This document shows positions 12,101-26,300 of a DNA stretch of 64,000 nucleotides, piece by piece. This DNA comes from Acestrorhynchus altus (lineage: Eukaryota; Chordata; Actinopteri; Characiformes; Acestrorhynchidae), in the NCBI GenBank assembly GCA_034509495.1, contig CM067515.1:10159163-10223162 (forward strand). Direction: 5' to 3'. Numbering within the stretch: position 1 is the stretch's first letter; each line of letters begins with the position of its first letter. Made by a program: the position numbers and the translations under genes. The notes beneath the pieces are model-generated. The model was not told where the DNA came from and ran no database searches. It saw only the letters and a program-made list of their open reading frames with translations.

Positions 12101-15100
12101 ATTATTTAATTTTAATGCAATTCTTTTAATGAAGCAATATGTCATAACATTTGTACATGAACTGTCCATTTTATCAGCTCTGTTTAACATACAGGTGCAC
12201 TTTAGTTAAAAACTGTCTGTAGTCCAGTTGCTCTGCTTACTTTGTTATCCTCCTTTCGCCCTGTTCTTCAATGGTCAGGATCCTACAGCACCACCACAGA
12301 GCAACTATTATTTGGTTTATTCTCAGCACTGCAGTGGCATTAATACAGTGGTGGTGTGGATTAGACACAGCAGTGATGCTGGAGTTTCTAAACACTGTGT
12401 CCACTTATGGTCCACTCTATTGGACAGCCCTACCTAGTTGTTCCACCTTTTAGATATAAAGTTAGAGACAGTCTGTAATTGTACACCTATTGCGTGGTAA
12501 GTGGCGTTGATAAAATGGAAAATGTGTAAAATATGGAGGTGGTATTAATGTTACAGCTGATCAGTATATGGACAAAATGTTGTTGTTACTCAATGAGTAA
12601 TGGATACATCAGTACTACATCAGTTCTGCAGTAATAATAACTGATAGTGTGTATTTTTGTTTCCCAGATGGCCCTTTGGAGCTGCACACACTATCTTTGT
12701 TGCCCTCACTGCGTCAAGTAGTGTTTAAAGGTGACAGGCTGCCTTTCCACTGTACAGCCGCCCTGGTGGATAAAATAACCACTCTGCACTGGTTCCATAA
12801 AGGCAGACTGGTCACCAATGACCCTGAGAATGGGGTTTATTTAGAAGAAAGCGTGCTACATGACTGCACCTTTATCACCAGGTAACAATCTGCTGGAGTA
12901 CAGGTTTGTTCTTTAGTAAAGTAAATGAGGCTTCACTCGTAAAAATACACCTGATTGGCTAGGACTTGCACTCTGATCCGCAAGTTCAAATCCCGGGTCA
13001 TGCTGCTCGCCACCGCCAAATGGATTCTGAGAAAGCAAATTTGGCCTTGCTCTCTCTCCACATCACACTTCCAAATTGGAGGATAAAATTGGGCTAAAAA
13101 AACAAACAAAACAAAAAAAAACAACAACAGTAAGATAAATATACAGGTACAAGTTCTTTGAGTGATGCCATAGAAGAACCACTTTTGGTCCCATGAAGAA
13201 CCATGTTTATAATAGAGATGTTTAAAGGCTTAAAGAGACTCTTTGACCAGTTTACTTTGCACATCTCCGCTACAAACATTCTTTATCGTTCGTTTGTAGC
13301 CTTCGTGATTAAGAGTACAACACTAATACTCTTATGCTTTTTCTGCAGTGAGCTTATTCTATCAAACATGAACATTGAGGCCAGCGGTGAGTGGGAGTGT
13401 GTGGTATCTACGGGCCGAGGGAATGCCTCGCGTAGTGTGGAAATTGTGGTTTTGGAGAATAGTGCGACCTTCTGCCCTGAACAGAGAGTGACCAATAACA
13501 GAGGAGAGTTCAGGTTAGAAGAAGGAGACCAGTGCCGGTCATGTACTAATGATTACTATATATAGTACTGGCCTGGACATCTGATGGTGAAGCTGTCTTC
13601 TTTTTGTCTAGGTGGCCAAGAACTCTGGCTGGAATTACTTCTTATCAGTACTGCCTGCAGCTGCGTTATCCACCTGTGACTGCAGGGGGTGGCATGGAAC
13701 AGAAAAGGGCATCTCGTTACTGTGATCGTTCTGGCCGATGGGAGGAAGGAGACTATTCTCAGTGCCTCTACACCAATGACATTACCAATGTTCTCCATAC
13801 CTTTATACTGGTAATGTATCATAAAATGTATTTGTACAGTTGCAACCAAAATTATTCAACCCCCATTGCAAATAAGGTTTTTTAGCAACAGTTACAAATT
13901 TCCTGAATTATACAACCCCTGAACAGAATCCTTCATAACAGCACACTTTTGCAAATTGGGTGTTCAAATAATGAAAGGCTTCATTAGTTGCATCGGGTGG
14001 GCTTGAGATAAAAAACATCAAATACGTAGACTTGCTTGGGGTTTGTTAAGTGTGGATTTTGACTGCATGTAAGAAATATTGCAAATTCAAGAAAGCTATA
14101 TAAAAAGTTCATAGAAGAGATTATTGCCTTGCACAAACAAGGAAAAGGATACAGAAAGACAGCAAAGCCACTGAATGTTCTTAAAAATACAGTTGGAAGC
14201 ATAATTTGCAAGTTTATAGTTAAAGGCAAACTGACTTTTCTACCTGGACATGGCAGAAAGAGGTAACTATCACTGACTACCACCAGATTCCTGAGGAGGC
14301 AAATGGTCAAAAACCCTTGAATGACTGCAAAAGGCCTGCAACAGGATTTGGTGGCAGCAGACATTGAGCTTTCACGTTGTACAGTAAGGCACATACTAAA
14401 CTAAAGAGTTAAACAAGGCGGTTGCAGCATGGAAACCCAAAAAATAGTGAACTGGAGACTGTTGCCCATGAGGAATGGGCTAAGATTCCTCAGGAACACA
14501 GCCAGGACCTTCTGTCTGTTTGCATCATGTTTGCAAAGGTCAAACAAAGGTCTACTAAATACTAAGGACTCTTATCATGAAGGAATTGAATGATTCTGAA
14601 ACATTATTTGCCATTAAAATTGGCATTTCTGAGCTACTGTAAACTGATGTTGTTTGACTGGTTTAATGCAAAGAGTTGAACGTTTGTAAATTTTGCTATT
14701 AAACCTAATTTCTCATGGGGGTTGAATAGCTTTCATTGTAACTGTACCTTCATAGTGGCAATGCATCATGAATGTTCTTCATACCTTCATGCTGGTCAAA
14801 CACCACAGTTGTTCTCTTGTTTTTTTTGACTGGACTTTCCTGAGTTTGGACCATCCCTTCAGCACATGATTGTAGTGTAAAAGAGACTGCTTGACTATAA
14901 AAGGGCTGTGAACTCTGTGTCAGTTGGGAGTTGTGGGCAGCTTCTGTTTTAAGATAGTAGGCCTGGTTGCATAAAACCCCTTAAGTGAAATTTCCCCTTA
15001 AGATTGCCCTTTAACATCTCTTATCTTTAAGTGTGTTGCAGAAAGAAATCCCTTAAGTGTTGCCTAAGGGCGTTCTTAAGGAAACTGTAATACATCCTTA

Positions 15101-18100
15101 AATTTTTCCATTAAGTATCAAAATAAAATGTGCTATTTATACTCGAAGCACTTCCATTAATGATTCAAGTCCAGCAAAAGTGCAAGTGGACATGTACGGT
15201 AGTGGAGTATGTACTGTTCAGGCTAGATTTATTACAGTATTATAACATCCTTGATGTCCTTACGTTCATACTGGTGGTCTTACCTTTTTTATTACAGGAA
15301 AATTCCAGAACTCAGCTGCTTTAATTGCGATCAAATGACTTTAATCAAGTTTTGGTCATGCTCATTTCTAGTTTAAAAAAGGTTTTATAGCCGTGTAATA
15401 TGTTTTATTACACTCTAATCAAACGTATAAAAACAGCTCAAAGGTTAATGCTGACCTGACCATTAAATGCACCCTTGATTAGACTGGGAGACTGGCTGAA
15501 AGCATTTTCAGTAAATTTGAAAAAGATCTGTTCACTGACTGCTCTGTGTTTATGCTGCTGTGCTGCAGATGCCTATCAATGTCTCCAATGCAGTGACGCT
15601 AGCGCATCAAGTGAGATCATACACACTGGAAGCAACAGGCTTCACAGATACAGTGGATGTTCTCTATGTGGCGCAGATGATGCAGAAGTTCATGGACTAT
15701 GTCAAACAGCTACGTGAGGTAGAGTCTTGTACATTCAACTTCATCTGGCAAAATATTCAATGTTTTCCTGAGTATAGTATACCTGTAAAACATGGTACAG
15801 CAGTTATATTGTGATATATCTTGCAATATATTATTATAGCACTAATGAACCAGTAATGGGATAAGGTTGAGGAACACCTTGCATTATTTTGCCCAAAATA
15901 ACTATAAATATTGAATTTTTTTATTGGATTGCAACTTGATTCATCAGAACACCCTCAGAAACTTGGAAGTGTGAGCCTTCTTCTTTGTCGACATAATTTT
16001 TTACTACAATATTTTTTTATATGATATATACAGTATATTTATGGTGTTCATCAAACTTTATCATGCAAATACCTATTTATGTTTTTTTTAATGCCACAAA
16101 ATATTTTCCCAAAATCTGAATGATTAATAGAAATAAGATCAATAGAAAGGCCCCAATTTTTACATTGAATTCCATTGATAGTTTATATATAAAACCTTTA
16201 TTGTACAAAATTGTAGTCACTCCTCATACATAAGCTGACAGAAGCTGTTTTATATTAATGCTACATGCAATTTAATTTTTAGGAAAGACAGAGGGTGTAG
16301 CAATATACCAACTATTTTTATATATCAACATTGCAGAAGTCATGATAACAATTAACAAAAAAATATATTGTGCAGCTGTTGAGAAGACGTATTCCAACAA
16401 ATACAACTTTGTAAGACTTTACTTGTATTTTAGCTCTCAGAAGTACTGGTAGAGATGGGCAGCAACCTGATGCAGGTGGATGATCAGATATTGTCCCGGG
16501 CTCAGAGGGAGGAGAGAGCCTGTAGCTCCATCGTCCACTCTCTGGAGACTTTGGCCTGGCCACAACTTCACCCCAATGCCCAGGACCTCTCCATGGTAGG
16601 CTTTACTGAAGTCCCAATGTGGATAAGGACAGAATAATAGTGACCAGTTAGAATTATGATAACCTGCCTCTTTCCTTCAGTATCAGTAGTCGTAGCATTT
16701 TGACAAACTGAAAAAATCTTTTAGCAACAAGAAGCTGGTGCCCAGAACACAACCAGCTGATTTTTTTGCTGTTGATCAGCAATGCTATTCTGTGTTTTTC
16801 AACCTCTGGCCTGAAACTTCTGAAATGTCCAGGACCCATCCAGTGTTTTGTAGCTTTAGGGTTAAACTCATGCTCAATAAACAATTGTAGCATTCAGTAG
16901 CTACACACTCTGTGTGGGGGGGCTAGAAGAGATCCCCACTTTTCATATTTGCTTTGCTGTAGGGCAAGATCTGCCACAGTAAGTCAAACATAAGCTAGAT
17001 TCATCATACAAAAGAAATAATATTGTGAAAGAATGTGTGACATTTGGATTTTCACAGTTATCAATATTGATGTGCACTTTATACTTTTGGGTTAGTCATG
17101 CTGCGTTTATTTAGTCTTGTGTTTATGAACGTCACAGAAATGAAAACAGTCTATTGACAAAGACAGTATTTTATATGGAAACTGATATACTTGCTCATGA
17201 TGTCTGCTGTGGTTTAAAGGGTCTTGTTTTTCTTGCAGATGTCTCGAAACATTGTGATGGAAGCTCACTTGATACGGCCAGCTCAGTTCACTGGCATGAG
17301 CTGCACTGCCTATCAGAGAAGAGAAAGCTCTGGAGCCAGTTCCGGCTTGGACACGACAGACCCCATCCATGAGCAGCAGCTACGCTTCCGTTGTACCACA
17401 GGAACACACAACACTACACTAAATGCTTTCCCATTGAAGGTGAATAAAGAGTAATGAAAGCAATGATATCATTTATCTGGAATGTTCATGAGTGGAAAAC
17501 AAATGCTAACAGAGCAGCACAACTCTGACAACAAAGGCACCAATGAAAGCAAGCAAGCAAGCCAGCTAACGTGCTCCTATGTCAATGTATTTTTTATTAT
17601 CAGTGATGTCAGCATTTTTATGATTCTTGAATGAGTCTTTAATGCACCATCATTTATAATGTGCAGAATCTAACACAGTAGCTGTGAACATCCTGGGAAT
17701 GGGCTTCCCAGAGAGAAGAGAGTGGACTCATAAATACTTGGGTATTCAATAAACTGGACTGGTCAGTTAAGTGCAGTTAAAGTTAACTGCACTTTACAAA
17801 AAAGGCCAGAGCAGAATCCACCGACTGGAGGTCCTGAGGACCCTTTTTAAACACATTGTTGGCATCTGCCATCAGTCTACTGGGGCATCAGTAGCTTGAC
17901 AACAGGCAGGAAGAGACTGAACAAACTCATAAAGAGGGTTGGCTCTGTCCTGGGAAGCCTCTTAGACCCAGGGCAGACAGAAGATGACAGAAGGATGTTA
18001 ACCAAGCTGGTATCCTAGAGAATGACTCCCACCCCATCCATAGGACTCTACAACCAGCACCACTCTCAGCAGAACATGGACATACATTTAACTTACTTAC

Positions 18101-21100
18101 TTATTATTTATTATGCTTATTTATCTATTTTTATACTGATTCCCTTTCTAGACCATTACTACTGTCACAGTGAATTTCCCCTCTGGGGGAATAAAAAATG
18201 ATTATCTTATCTCTAATTTTAATTTCAACTCATTGTCTGTCTTTTCTTTTTACAGAATGCCATAGCACTTGCATCCATCTCTCTTCCACCATCCCTCTTT
18301 CCTCCAGCTGCTCCTGTGGACTGTAAACTCCAGTTTGTGGCTTTCCGCACTGGAAGATTCTTCCCATTTGCTGGAAATTCCAGTGGCCCTTTGGACCTCA
18401 CTCGAAGACGCAGTGTGAACACACCAGTCATTTATGTAGGCTTAGGTGAGATAGCTAAACATCCATGAGGTGACAATTCACATATACAGTGAACAGCTGT
18501 GGCTAAATACTTAAGAATTTGGAGTAAATTAAAATAAAATAAATCATTTGTCCAAGAATATTCAAGTTAAGATGATACATTACACTTCAGCTATTCCAAA
18601 TGTGACTAGTACACCTGGGGAGATGGAAAATTAAGCTCTTCTGTGTCAGTAACTCTGACTTGATTTTGAAATATAGAGTATTTTTCGCTCTATTACATCT
18701 CATTAGCTCTTTTCTACACTTAAAAAAGTAGTACAAAATGTTCTTTGAGAATTGCTGGATTTCTTTAATAAACCTTTTTGTAATAGAGATGTGAGTTTGG
18801 AGCACCTTTATGTTTACTTTGACATCTTTAAACCTTTAAAAAGTTCATCAGACATCCATCAGACATGGAAAATTGGTTCTTCAATGACATCACTCAAAGA
18901 ACACTCAAAAGATACAAATTAGCACTTTTATTATTAAGAGTGGACCCTTCCTGCTTCTCAGAAACTAAGCCCCCTGTCTGCACACTTGTGCATTTTAATG
19001 TGCTTATACGGGAGGTGCAGGGGGTAAATATTTAGGGTCATCTCTTTAAAGCTTAAAAAATGTACAAGAACAGTGTATAAGCAGAAGAGCTTCACAGTCA
19101 GCATGGCTGTTTCACACAGTCTAGTTTACTAGGCTGGAAAGAATGTAAAAAAGTGCTGGAAAAAAATGTAAAAGGCAAAACCTGACAGTGACATCATTCT
19201 TCCCTGTAGTCAACAACTCTGTAACTAAATTTAGTAAATTCAATCATCAAAACCTTCAGAAAATCCTTCACAGCTGATAGGCCTCAAATGATCCCGATCT
19301 CTTTCTCGATGAAACAGGTGCCATTTTCACCAAGAAGACTTTTTTCCCCACACAATAAAATATATTGTTGCTGTCCGATGAAAAACATGTATCTCCAAAA
19401 TGGCAATGTTACAAGAGAAGGCCAACATGCTCTTAACTTTGAATGGAAGTTAATGCAAAATAAAAGGACTTATAGAGCATTTCTATTGATCTATTCATTC
19501 AGAATAACTGACACAGAGTACAGAGCAGCTACAGGGTTCAGACCATGAAGAAAACTAAAAAATGAGAAAAAGGGAAATACATGGTTTCCATTGTCAGCAG
19601 TGGTGTTAATGAAACATATTTCCCACTTCATAAAATCACAATTTCATGATTAATATTATACATTTGATATTGGCGCAATAGTGACAGTAAAGATGGTAGA
19701 TTTTATTGTAGTTCTCCATAGTTTTCCTTGTGCCAAGTTACTTTGCATTGAAAAGTTAAAACCATTTGTTTTTCTGTTTTGCATGACTGGGTGTTTGGGT
19801 TAAAATTGATAAAACGTGTCTAACAAATATATAGGATAAATAAATAATGTATAAAAACATGCTTTTTGTGTTTCTGGTTGCAAAGGTTCAAATGATGTCA
19901 CCTGATTTAGACATGTATTATAAATGTTTGTTTCTAATGTATTTTGAATAAAGATAATCTTATTTAAACAGGTACACACATATAATCCTGAAAATAATAA
20001 AACCAATCCTATGAAAACTGGTGGCATTTTAGATTCAAATGTCACGTTGGTCAATGTGAGTGGTCATTTACTAATGACACCCATCTTTCTGTCTCTCTTA
20101 GATGGATGCACCATGTGGAATCAGTCCGCTCCCATCATTGTGTCACTGCGACACTTGTCACCTGGTAGTGACCCCTTGGCTGCCCATTGGAGTCTGCAGG
20201 CACTCAAACATCGCGGGAGTTGGAGTTCAGAAGGCTGTCAGTTAGCCCGCAGCGACTCCATCACCTCTACTTTACGCTGCACTGTGCTCAGCAACTATGC
20301 TGTCCTTCAGGTAAAGCTAAGAGGACTAATGTTTCTATTCATACAGACAAGAGAATATGAAAAAACATACAGTTGGGAAAATAAGTATTTAGTCAGTCAC
20401 CAATTGTGCAAGTTCTCCCACTTAAAAAGATGAGAGAGGCCGTTAATTGACATCATAGGTAGACCTCAACTATGAGAGACAAAATGCAAAAAAAAAATTG
20501 AGAAAATCATTTTGTCTGACTTTTAAAGAATTTATTTGCAAATAATGGTGGAAAATAAGTATTTGGTCAATAACAAAAGTTCATCTCAATACTTTGTTGT
20601 ATATCCTCTGTTGGCAATGACAGAGGTCAAACGTTTTCTGTAAGTCTTCACAAGGTTGGCACACACTGTTGCTGGTATGTTGGCCCATTCCTCCATGCAG
20701 ATCTCCTCTAGAGCAGTGATGTTTTGGGGCTGTCGGTGGGCAACACGGACTTTTAACTCCCTCCAAAGGTTTTCGATGGGGTTGAGATCGGGAGACTGGC
20801 TAGGCCACTCCAGGACTTTGAAATGTTTCTTACGAAGCCACTCCTTTGTTGCCCTGGCAGTGTGCTTGGGATCATTGTCATGCTGAAAGACCCAGCCACG
20901 TTTCATCTTCATTGCCCTTGCTGATGGAAGGAGGATTCTCCCAATACTCTTCTGGAACATCCAAATGCTCTCTAGCAAACTTCAGACGTGCCTGGATATG
21001 GACTGGCACTGCAAGATCTGAGTCCCTGGCGTCGTAGTGTGTTGCTGATGGTAGCCTTTGTAACGTTGGTCCCAGCTTTCTGCAGGTCATTCACTAGATC

Positions 21101-23278
21101 CCCCCTTGTGGTTCTGGGATTTTTCCTCACCGTTCTTGTGATCATTTTGACCCCACGGGCTGAGATCTTGCGTGGAGCACCAGATCGAGGGAGATTAGTA
21201 GTGGTCTTGTAGGTCTTCCATTTTCTAATTATTGCTCCCACAGTAGACGTCTTCACACCAAGCTGCTTGCCTATTGCAGATTCAGTCTTCCCAGCCTGGT
21301 GCAGGTCTACAATTTGGTTTCTGGTGTCCTCCGACAGCTCTTTCGTCTTCACCATAGTGGAGTTTGGAGTGTGACTGTTTGAGGTTGTGGGCAGGTGTCT
21401 TTTATACTGTTAACAACTTCAAACAGGTGCCATTAATACAGGTAATGAGTGGGGGAAAGAGGAGCCTCTTAAAAAAGAAGTTACAGGTCTGTGACAGCCA
21501 GAAATCTTGCTTGTTTGTAGGTGACCAAATACTTATTTGCAAATAAATTCTTTAAAAGTCAGACAAAATGATTTTCTCAATTTTTTTTTCACATTTTGTC
21601 TCTCATAGTTGAGGTCTACCTATGATGTCAATTACAGGCCTCTCTCATCTTTTTAAGTGGGAGAACTTGCACAATTGGTGACTGACTAAATACTTATTTT
21701 CCCCACTGTATCTTACAAATTGGCTTATTCTTTGAGTTCATGCACTCAAGAAATAATTACATCACAGTGGTCCATCCTCTATCCATCTCTTAGAACTGTT
21801 TTTGTTACTGTGCCTTTAAGACTTAAAATTGTGTCTATAAGTGAACGATTTGTGCTCCGACTGGTTTGCTCATTTTGTGACTCATTCAAAAAGCAGTCCA
21901 TTATTTTTGTACAGTACAGATTACTTATTTAACAGGACAAACTGGCTATATAACTGGCTAAAATGCATACACAGTATGTCCAAATGTTTGTGGACAACTC
22001 TTCTATTGAATACATTTAGGTATTTTCAGTAAGTAAGCACCCAATGCTATCTAGTCCCAGTAGACATGTATTGCAGACAGAAAAGGTGTCCAAAGGTTGG
22101 AGGTTGATGAAAGCCCAATGTTGTTTTCTGACATGTGATTTTGATATTCAACTGAAATTCAATGTCTGTCCAATGTTAGAGTCCAGTGTCTCTTTTTAAG
22201 ACTAAAGAGTTTAATGTCCTGCATGAATGAGGTTTTAAGCCATATAGTTAAAACAGAGGCAGCTTAGTAGACCTGAGTATCAATCCCACATCCATGTGAA
22301 AAATACTGCACTCTGACCACTGGACCACTACTCTCTTGGCTTCCTTTACAGTTGAGAAGTTGAAATTATGCTTTGAACTGCCACTAAAAGACTTGCTTTA
22401 CACATGAATTTTACAAGTTTAGAGATACAGAGCCACCAGTGAAAGTGAAAGAAGCATGTGGACTGAGGTAGTAGAATCATTTTACAGGATTTTATACAAA
22501 TATGGGTTAGGCAGTGTTATGTAGTTGGAACTTTTCCTTCCTGCTTCACCAGAGTGAGCAGCATGTTGAGCCTGGAGTATCAACAATAGCAGTGCTGTTA
22601 TCCTTATGTGGAGCAAAAATTTTGACGCTGTTATTTTAAGGTAAAAATGCTTTAAACTTTATAAACAAAAATAAAATCAGCTATAAATGACTAGTCGTGA
22701 TTGGTGCAACCCTGGTCTATTGCATTGTTCATCCCACTCACACTTGCATGCAGAACAGCTCATAGCAGCGTAAGACAGCTGCAGATTGATTGTTATTCCA
22801 TGGTGAGTCTTATCTGGCTAATGAGCTCCCCTGCCCTGCCTGCCCCATCATAGCAGTAGTCATTATTTTACATGGGGAGGACACATCTCTCATTACTAAC
22901 AGACATTTAACACTACATACCTTTCCTCCTGACATGGGGCAAGCCATATTAAAGTTACACCAGGCCTTACATGACTCTGTTACTTGGGCTGACATTGATG
23001 GTGGAGTCTTAATCATAACTGTTTACTTCTTGGCACAAATCTTAACTTCTAATATTACTCATGTCATATCTCAAAATATAGCATAATTCTGATTGATGTT
23101 CAGGTTTAATTAGAGCATGAGTTTCATGTAGGATTTGGCTAAGTAGTGGTCAAGGAATGTGCTCCTCAACTTTGGTTAGCACATAGCAAAGAGGAGAATA
23201 ATGCAATTAGTCTGTCAATGTGAATGAATAGTATGTGGCTTTGGTAATGCTTCTCTCTCTGTCTCTCTCTCTGTCTCA

Positions 23279-23330
<52 letters not shown>

Positions 23331-26300
23331 AGGTACCTGATTTCCCAGGTGCGTCTCCAGCTCCTGTGGAGATGCTCCACCCTGTGGTCTACACCTGCAC
23401 TGCAGTACTCCTCCTCTGCCTGTTCACCATCATCTTTACATACATACTGCACCACAGGTAATGAATGTAATGTACACTCAACACCCACCATATTACCAGG
23501 ATACTAGTAGTATTCAGGCATAGCATCATTCACACATGCAGTACTTAAAGGAATAGTTTGGTGAAAAATCAAATTCAGATGATAAATCGCTTACTTCAGA
23601 TGTAGTCAATCACCAAGACACGGTAATATATGGTGTGTGCTTCTTTAGTTTAGAATGATTGATGCTAGGTTAGCATCACTAAAAGCACTAGTCACTAATG
23701 TCTATTAAAATCGACTGTTATTTTTTATAAGCTTCATGTTGTATTTGATCACCTTTATTTCTCTTCTGTCTTCAGCTCCATCAGAATTACTAGGAAGAGT
23801 TGGCACACCCTCCTCAACACCTGTTTCCACATCGCTATGATGACTGCGGTGTTTACTGGGGGTATCACCCTGACCAGCTACCCAATCGTGTGCCAGGCGG
23901 TAAGCATCCTCTGACAATGAAGATCATTTTAGTTCTGGATGAATGAGCAAAAAGTGCAACGGTATGTATATTTCGGCTCCTGTCTTCTATTTTAGGTGGG
24001 AATTGTCCTGCATTACTCATCTTTGTCCACTCTCCTGTGGATCGGTGTTAGTGCACGTGTGCTCTATAAGGAGGCCTTATTGCGGGTCCCACGGCAACCG
24101 GAGGGTGAGGCTGCTGTGCCGCCCACCCAGCGACCCATGCTCAGGTTAGTGATGCCATTATGGCAGGGATGTAAAATGTGCATAGAAATCAGAAACAAAA
24201 AAGGCAATAACCTCACTGTGGCTGCATCCAAAATTACAATCTACTACTGCTACACTATATACACTGGAATATATTAGTGATTAATGCACTAATGATGGTG
24301 GTGTATTATTTTGACATACCACTATAATATGTAGTCTTAAATTAAAGGGGCTACAAAGGTATCTTTGAGTGATGTCATAGGAAAACATTTTTATGAAGGA
24401 GTTACATGAGAGAGTGTCAAAAACCTTTACATGCACTTCTTTAAATGTTTAAAAGGCTTTCTCAGTTTACCCCATACTTGTCAACATAGTGTATAAAGAC
24501 ACATTTAAAATAGTTCTATATAACACCAGACCCAAGAGTTACTAGAGAGAAGAACAGACATTTATGTATTCAAATGGTTTTTGAGTCATCATAGTTCAGT
24601 ATTAGTAAAGGTCTCTGGAAGAACCGTTTCTGGAGACTGTAGCTATGGTCTTCACCAGTGCTTAATTTGTAAAGTATCAGGTGAGGATGATTCAGGAAGT
24701 AAGCAGTGATGGAAAAGGTCCTGGAATGCATAGATGCAATTGTGCTTTAAGTGTCCCCTAACATAGTTGCCTTCTATGCAATAAGATAAACCTAGATTCA
24801 AAGATTGTACAATAAGGAGCAGCAACCATAAAATCTCAGAAATGCCACTAAAGGAATAGTTTTTCCTTGGAAATGGTGTCCTCCAAATTAACCATTTAGA
24901 ACGAACTTTGCATTTTGCCCAAATAAACAATAATGCAGGTAGAAAAAATCTATTGAAAATACTGTCTAGCCTTCTATTTATCCAAATTCCTACAAAAACT
25001 TGTAGATTCATCTAGTATGATGCTCATTTTGGGAGCACAAAGTACAATTCTTTCAAATAATTTGTTCTGAATCTCCAAAGAAAAGTGTTGCTCTATATTT
25101 GAACAAGCAACATGAGAATGGAGAATTCTCTCCTTGTCGAGTCCTTTGAGTTCCTGACACTTGATTTCTTGTTCAAAGCCACATGCTATTCTAAAATCCC
25201 AGGCTTTAGTTGCGATCTGTTCAGAGTGACTCTAAACTATCATTTGTTCACAAGTGTTTTCTTTACACTTAGATATAGGATGTTTGCTGCTGCTATATGG
25301 GCTTTGGTTTGAGCATGTTCTGAGGCAGTTGACACTACTGTGCATAACACCGGTTCTCATGCCTATCATTTTTCTGGTTCCAACCTTTTTGCGAGTTGTG
25401 CAGTCTAGGTTTGAACCCGTCAGGTCAAGCCAGGTGTAGTAGGTTGGCTTCATTTTGAACTTCTGTAGGCATGTTTCTACTGTCTCCTCTCCAAACTCCT
25501 GCTCTTCTCCTTTCTCTCTGACTCCATCATGCAGGGTGCCGCCACTAGCCGTTGTTGGCACCGGTGTTAAACGAGCAACATTAACATTGCTGGGTTTACT
25601 ATTGCCATCTATTCCAGTCTCCCTCGCTTTTTTGGTATCTTGTTCTTCCGAATCATTTTTCCTTTTCCACCATGATCTGATTCAAAGCACACACTAGACA
25701 AAGACAAGCTCAAACACAAGGAGTATAAATACACAAAAACAGACAAGGAACACCTGGGGGGGGATAATAAAAAGTCAGGGTTAAAGAAGAAGCACAGGTG
25801 GGACACGGTGGCGATAAGGAACAGAAACAAAACAAAGCCACATGAACATTGCAGAACAAAACATACCAGAGAAAACGGGAAACTCTGACCCATTAGGGCA
25901 CGGACTCCACAAGACCTCTAAAGATGTCATACGGTATCTGGCACCAAGATGATAGAAGCAGATCCTTTAAGTCTTGTAAATTGTGTGTGTCACTGGGTGT
26001 GTCACTGGTTCACTTCCTTGAAGCACTTTTCGTAGGTACTGACCACTGTACCAGAAAAACCCCACAAGACCTGCCTGGTGTTTTGGAGATGTTCTGACCC
26101 AGGTTTGACCCGTCACATTTTGGTTCTCGTAAAAGTGGCTCTCCTTGTTTTCCTCTTCATATTTTTTGCTGTAATGAAAAGCACAGAATACTGCACCATA
26201 CTGAAAGTCTGAATTTCACTTCTAGAACTAAACATTATTCTGATAACTATACATTCTTGTTTCTTAGACAATGATGCTGCTGTTCTCGTACATATGGCTT

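Larger units (their letters stand above)
10477..12667 (+). other. adgra2: adgra2 intron
   Basis: 2191 bases. It contains a unique, relatively GC-rich stretch (about 10620-11280), a Tc1-like AT-rich fragment (about 11768-12010), and a foldback element (about 12205-12580). Confidence 0.7.
20370..21708 (-). mobile_element. Tc1/mariner transposon, IR/DR type, internally deleted
   Basis: TA duplications at 20368-20369 and 21709-21710 flank CAGTTGGGAAAATAAGTATT and AATACTTATTTTCCCCACTG. The inverted repeats are roughly 200 bases long and contain a second inner GGAAAATAAGTATTTGGTCA copy, the IR/DR arrangement. The minus strand encodes transposase in two overlapping frames: an N-terminal paired-like DNA-binding part (20972-21355, starting [20 protein letters not shown]) and a C-terminal part (20586-20978) with [11 protein letters not shown] and [11 protein letters not shown], the second Asp and the Glu of the DDE triad. 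The segment carrying the first Asp is deleted, so this copy cannot be autonomous. It lies antisense to adgra2. Confidence 0.95.
20311..23329 (+). other. adgra2: adgra2 intron with Tc1 insertion
   Basis: 3019 bases. It holds a TA-flanked Tc1 element (20370-21708), a second Tc1-type end (about 21971-22090), and the CT/CA tract forming the acceptor (about 23251-23328). The stretch 22090-23250 is unassigned. Confidence 0.8.

Noticed and set aside
12948..13129. tRNA gene
   Set aside because: Only A/B-box-like sequence with a SINE body and A-rich tail; no cloverleaf or terminator.
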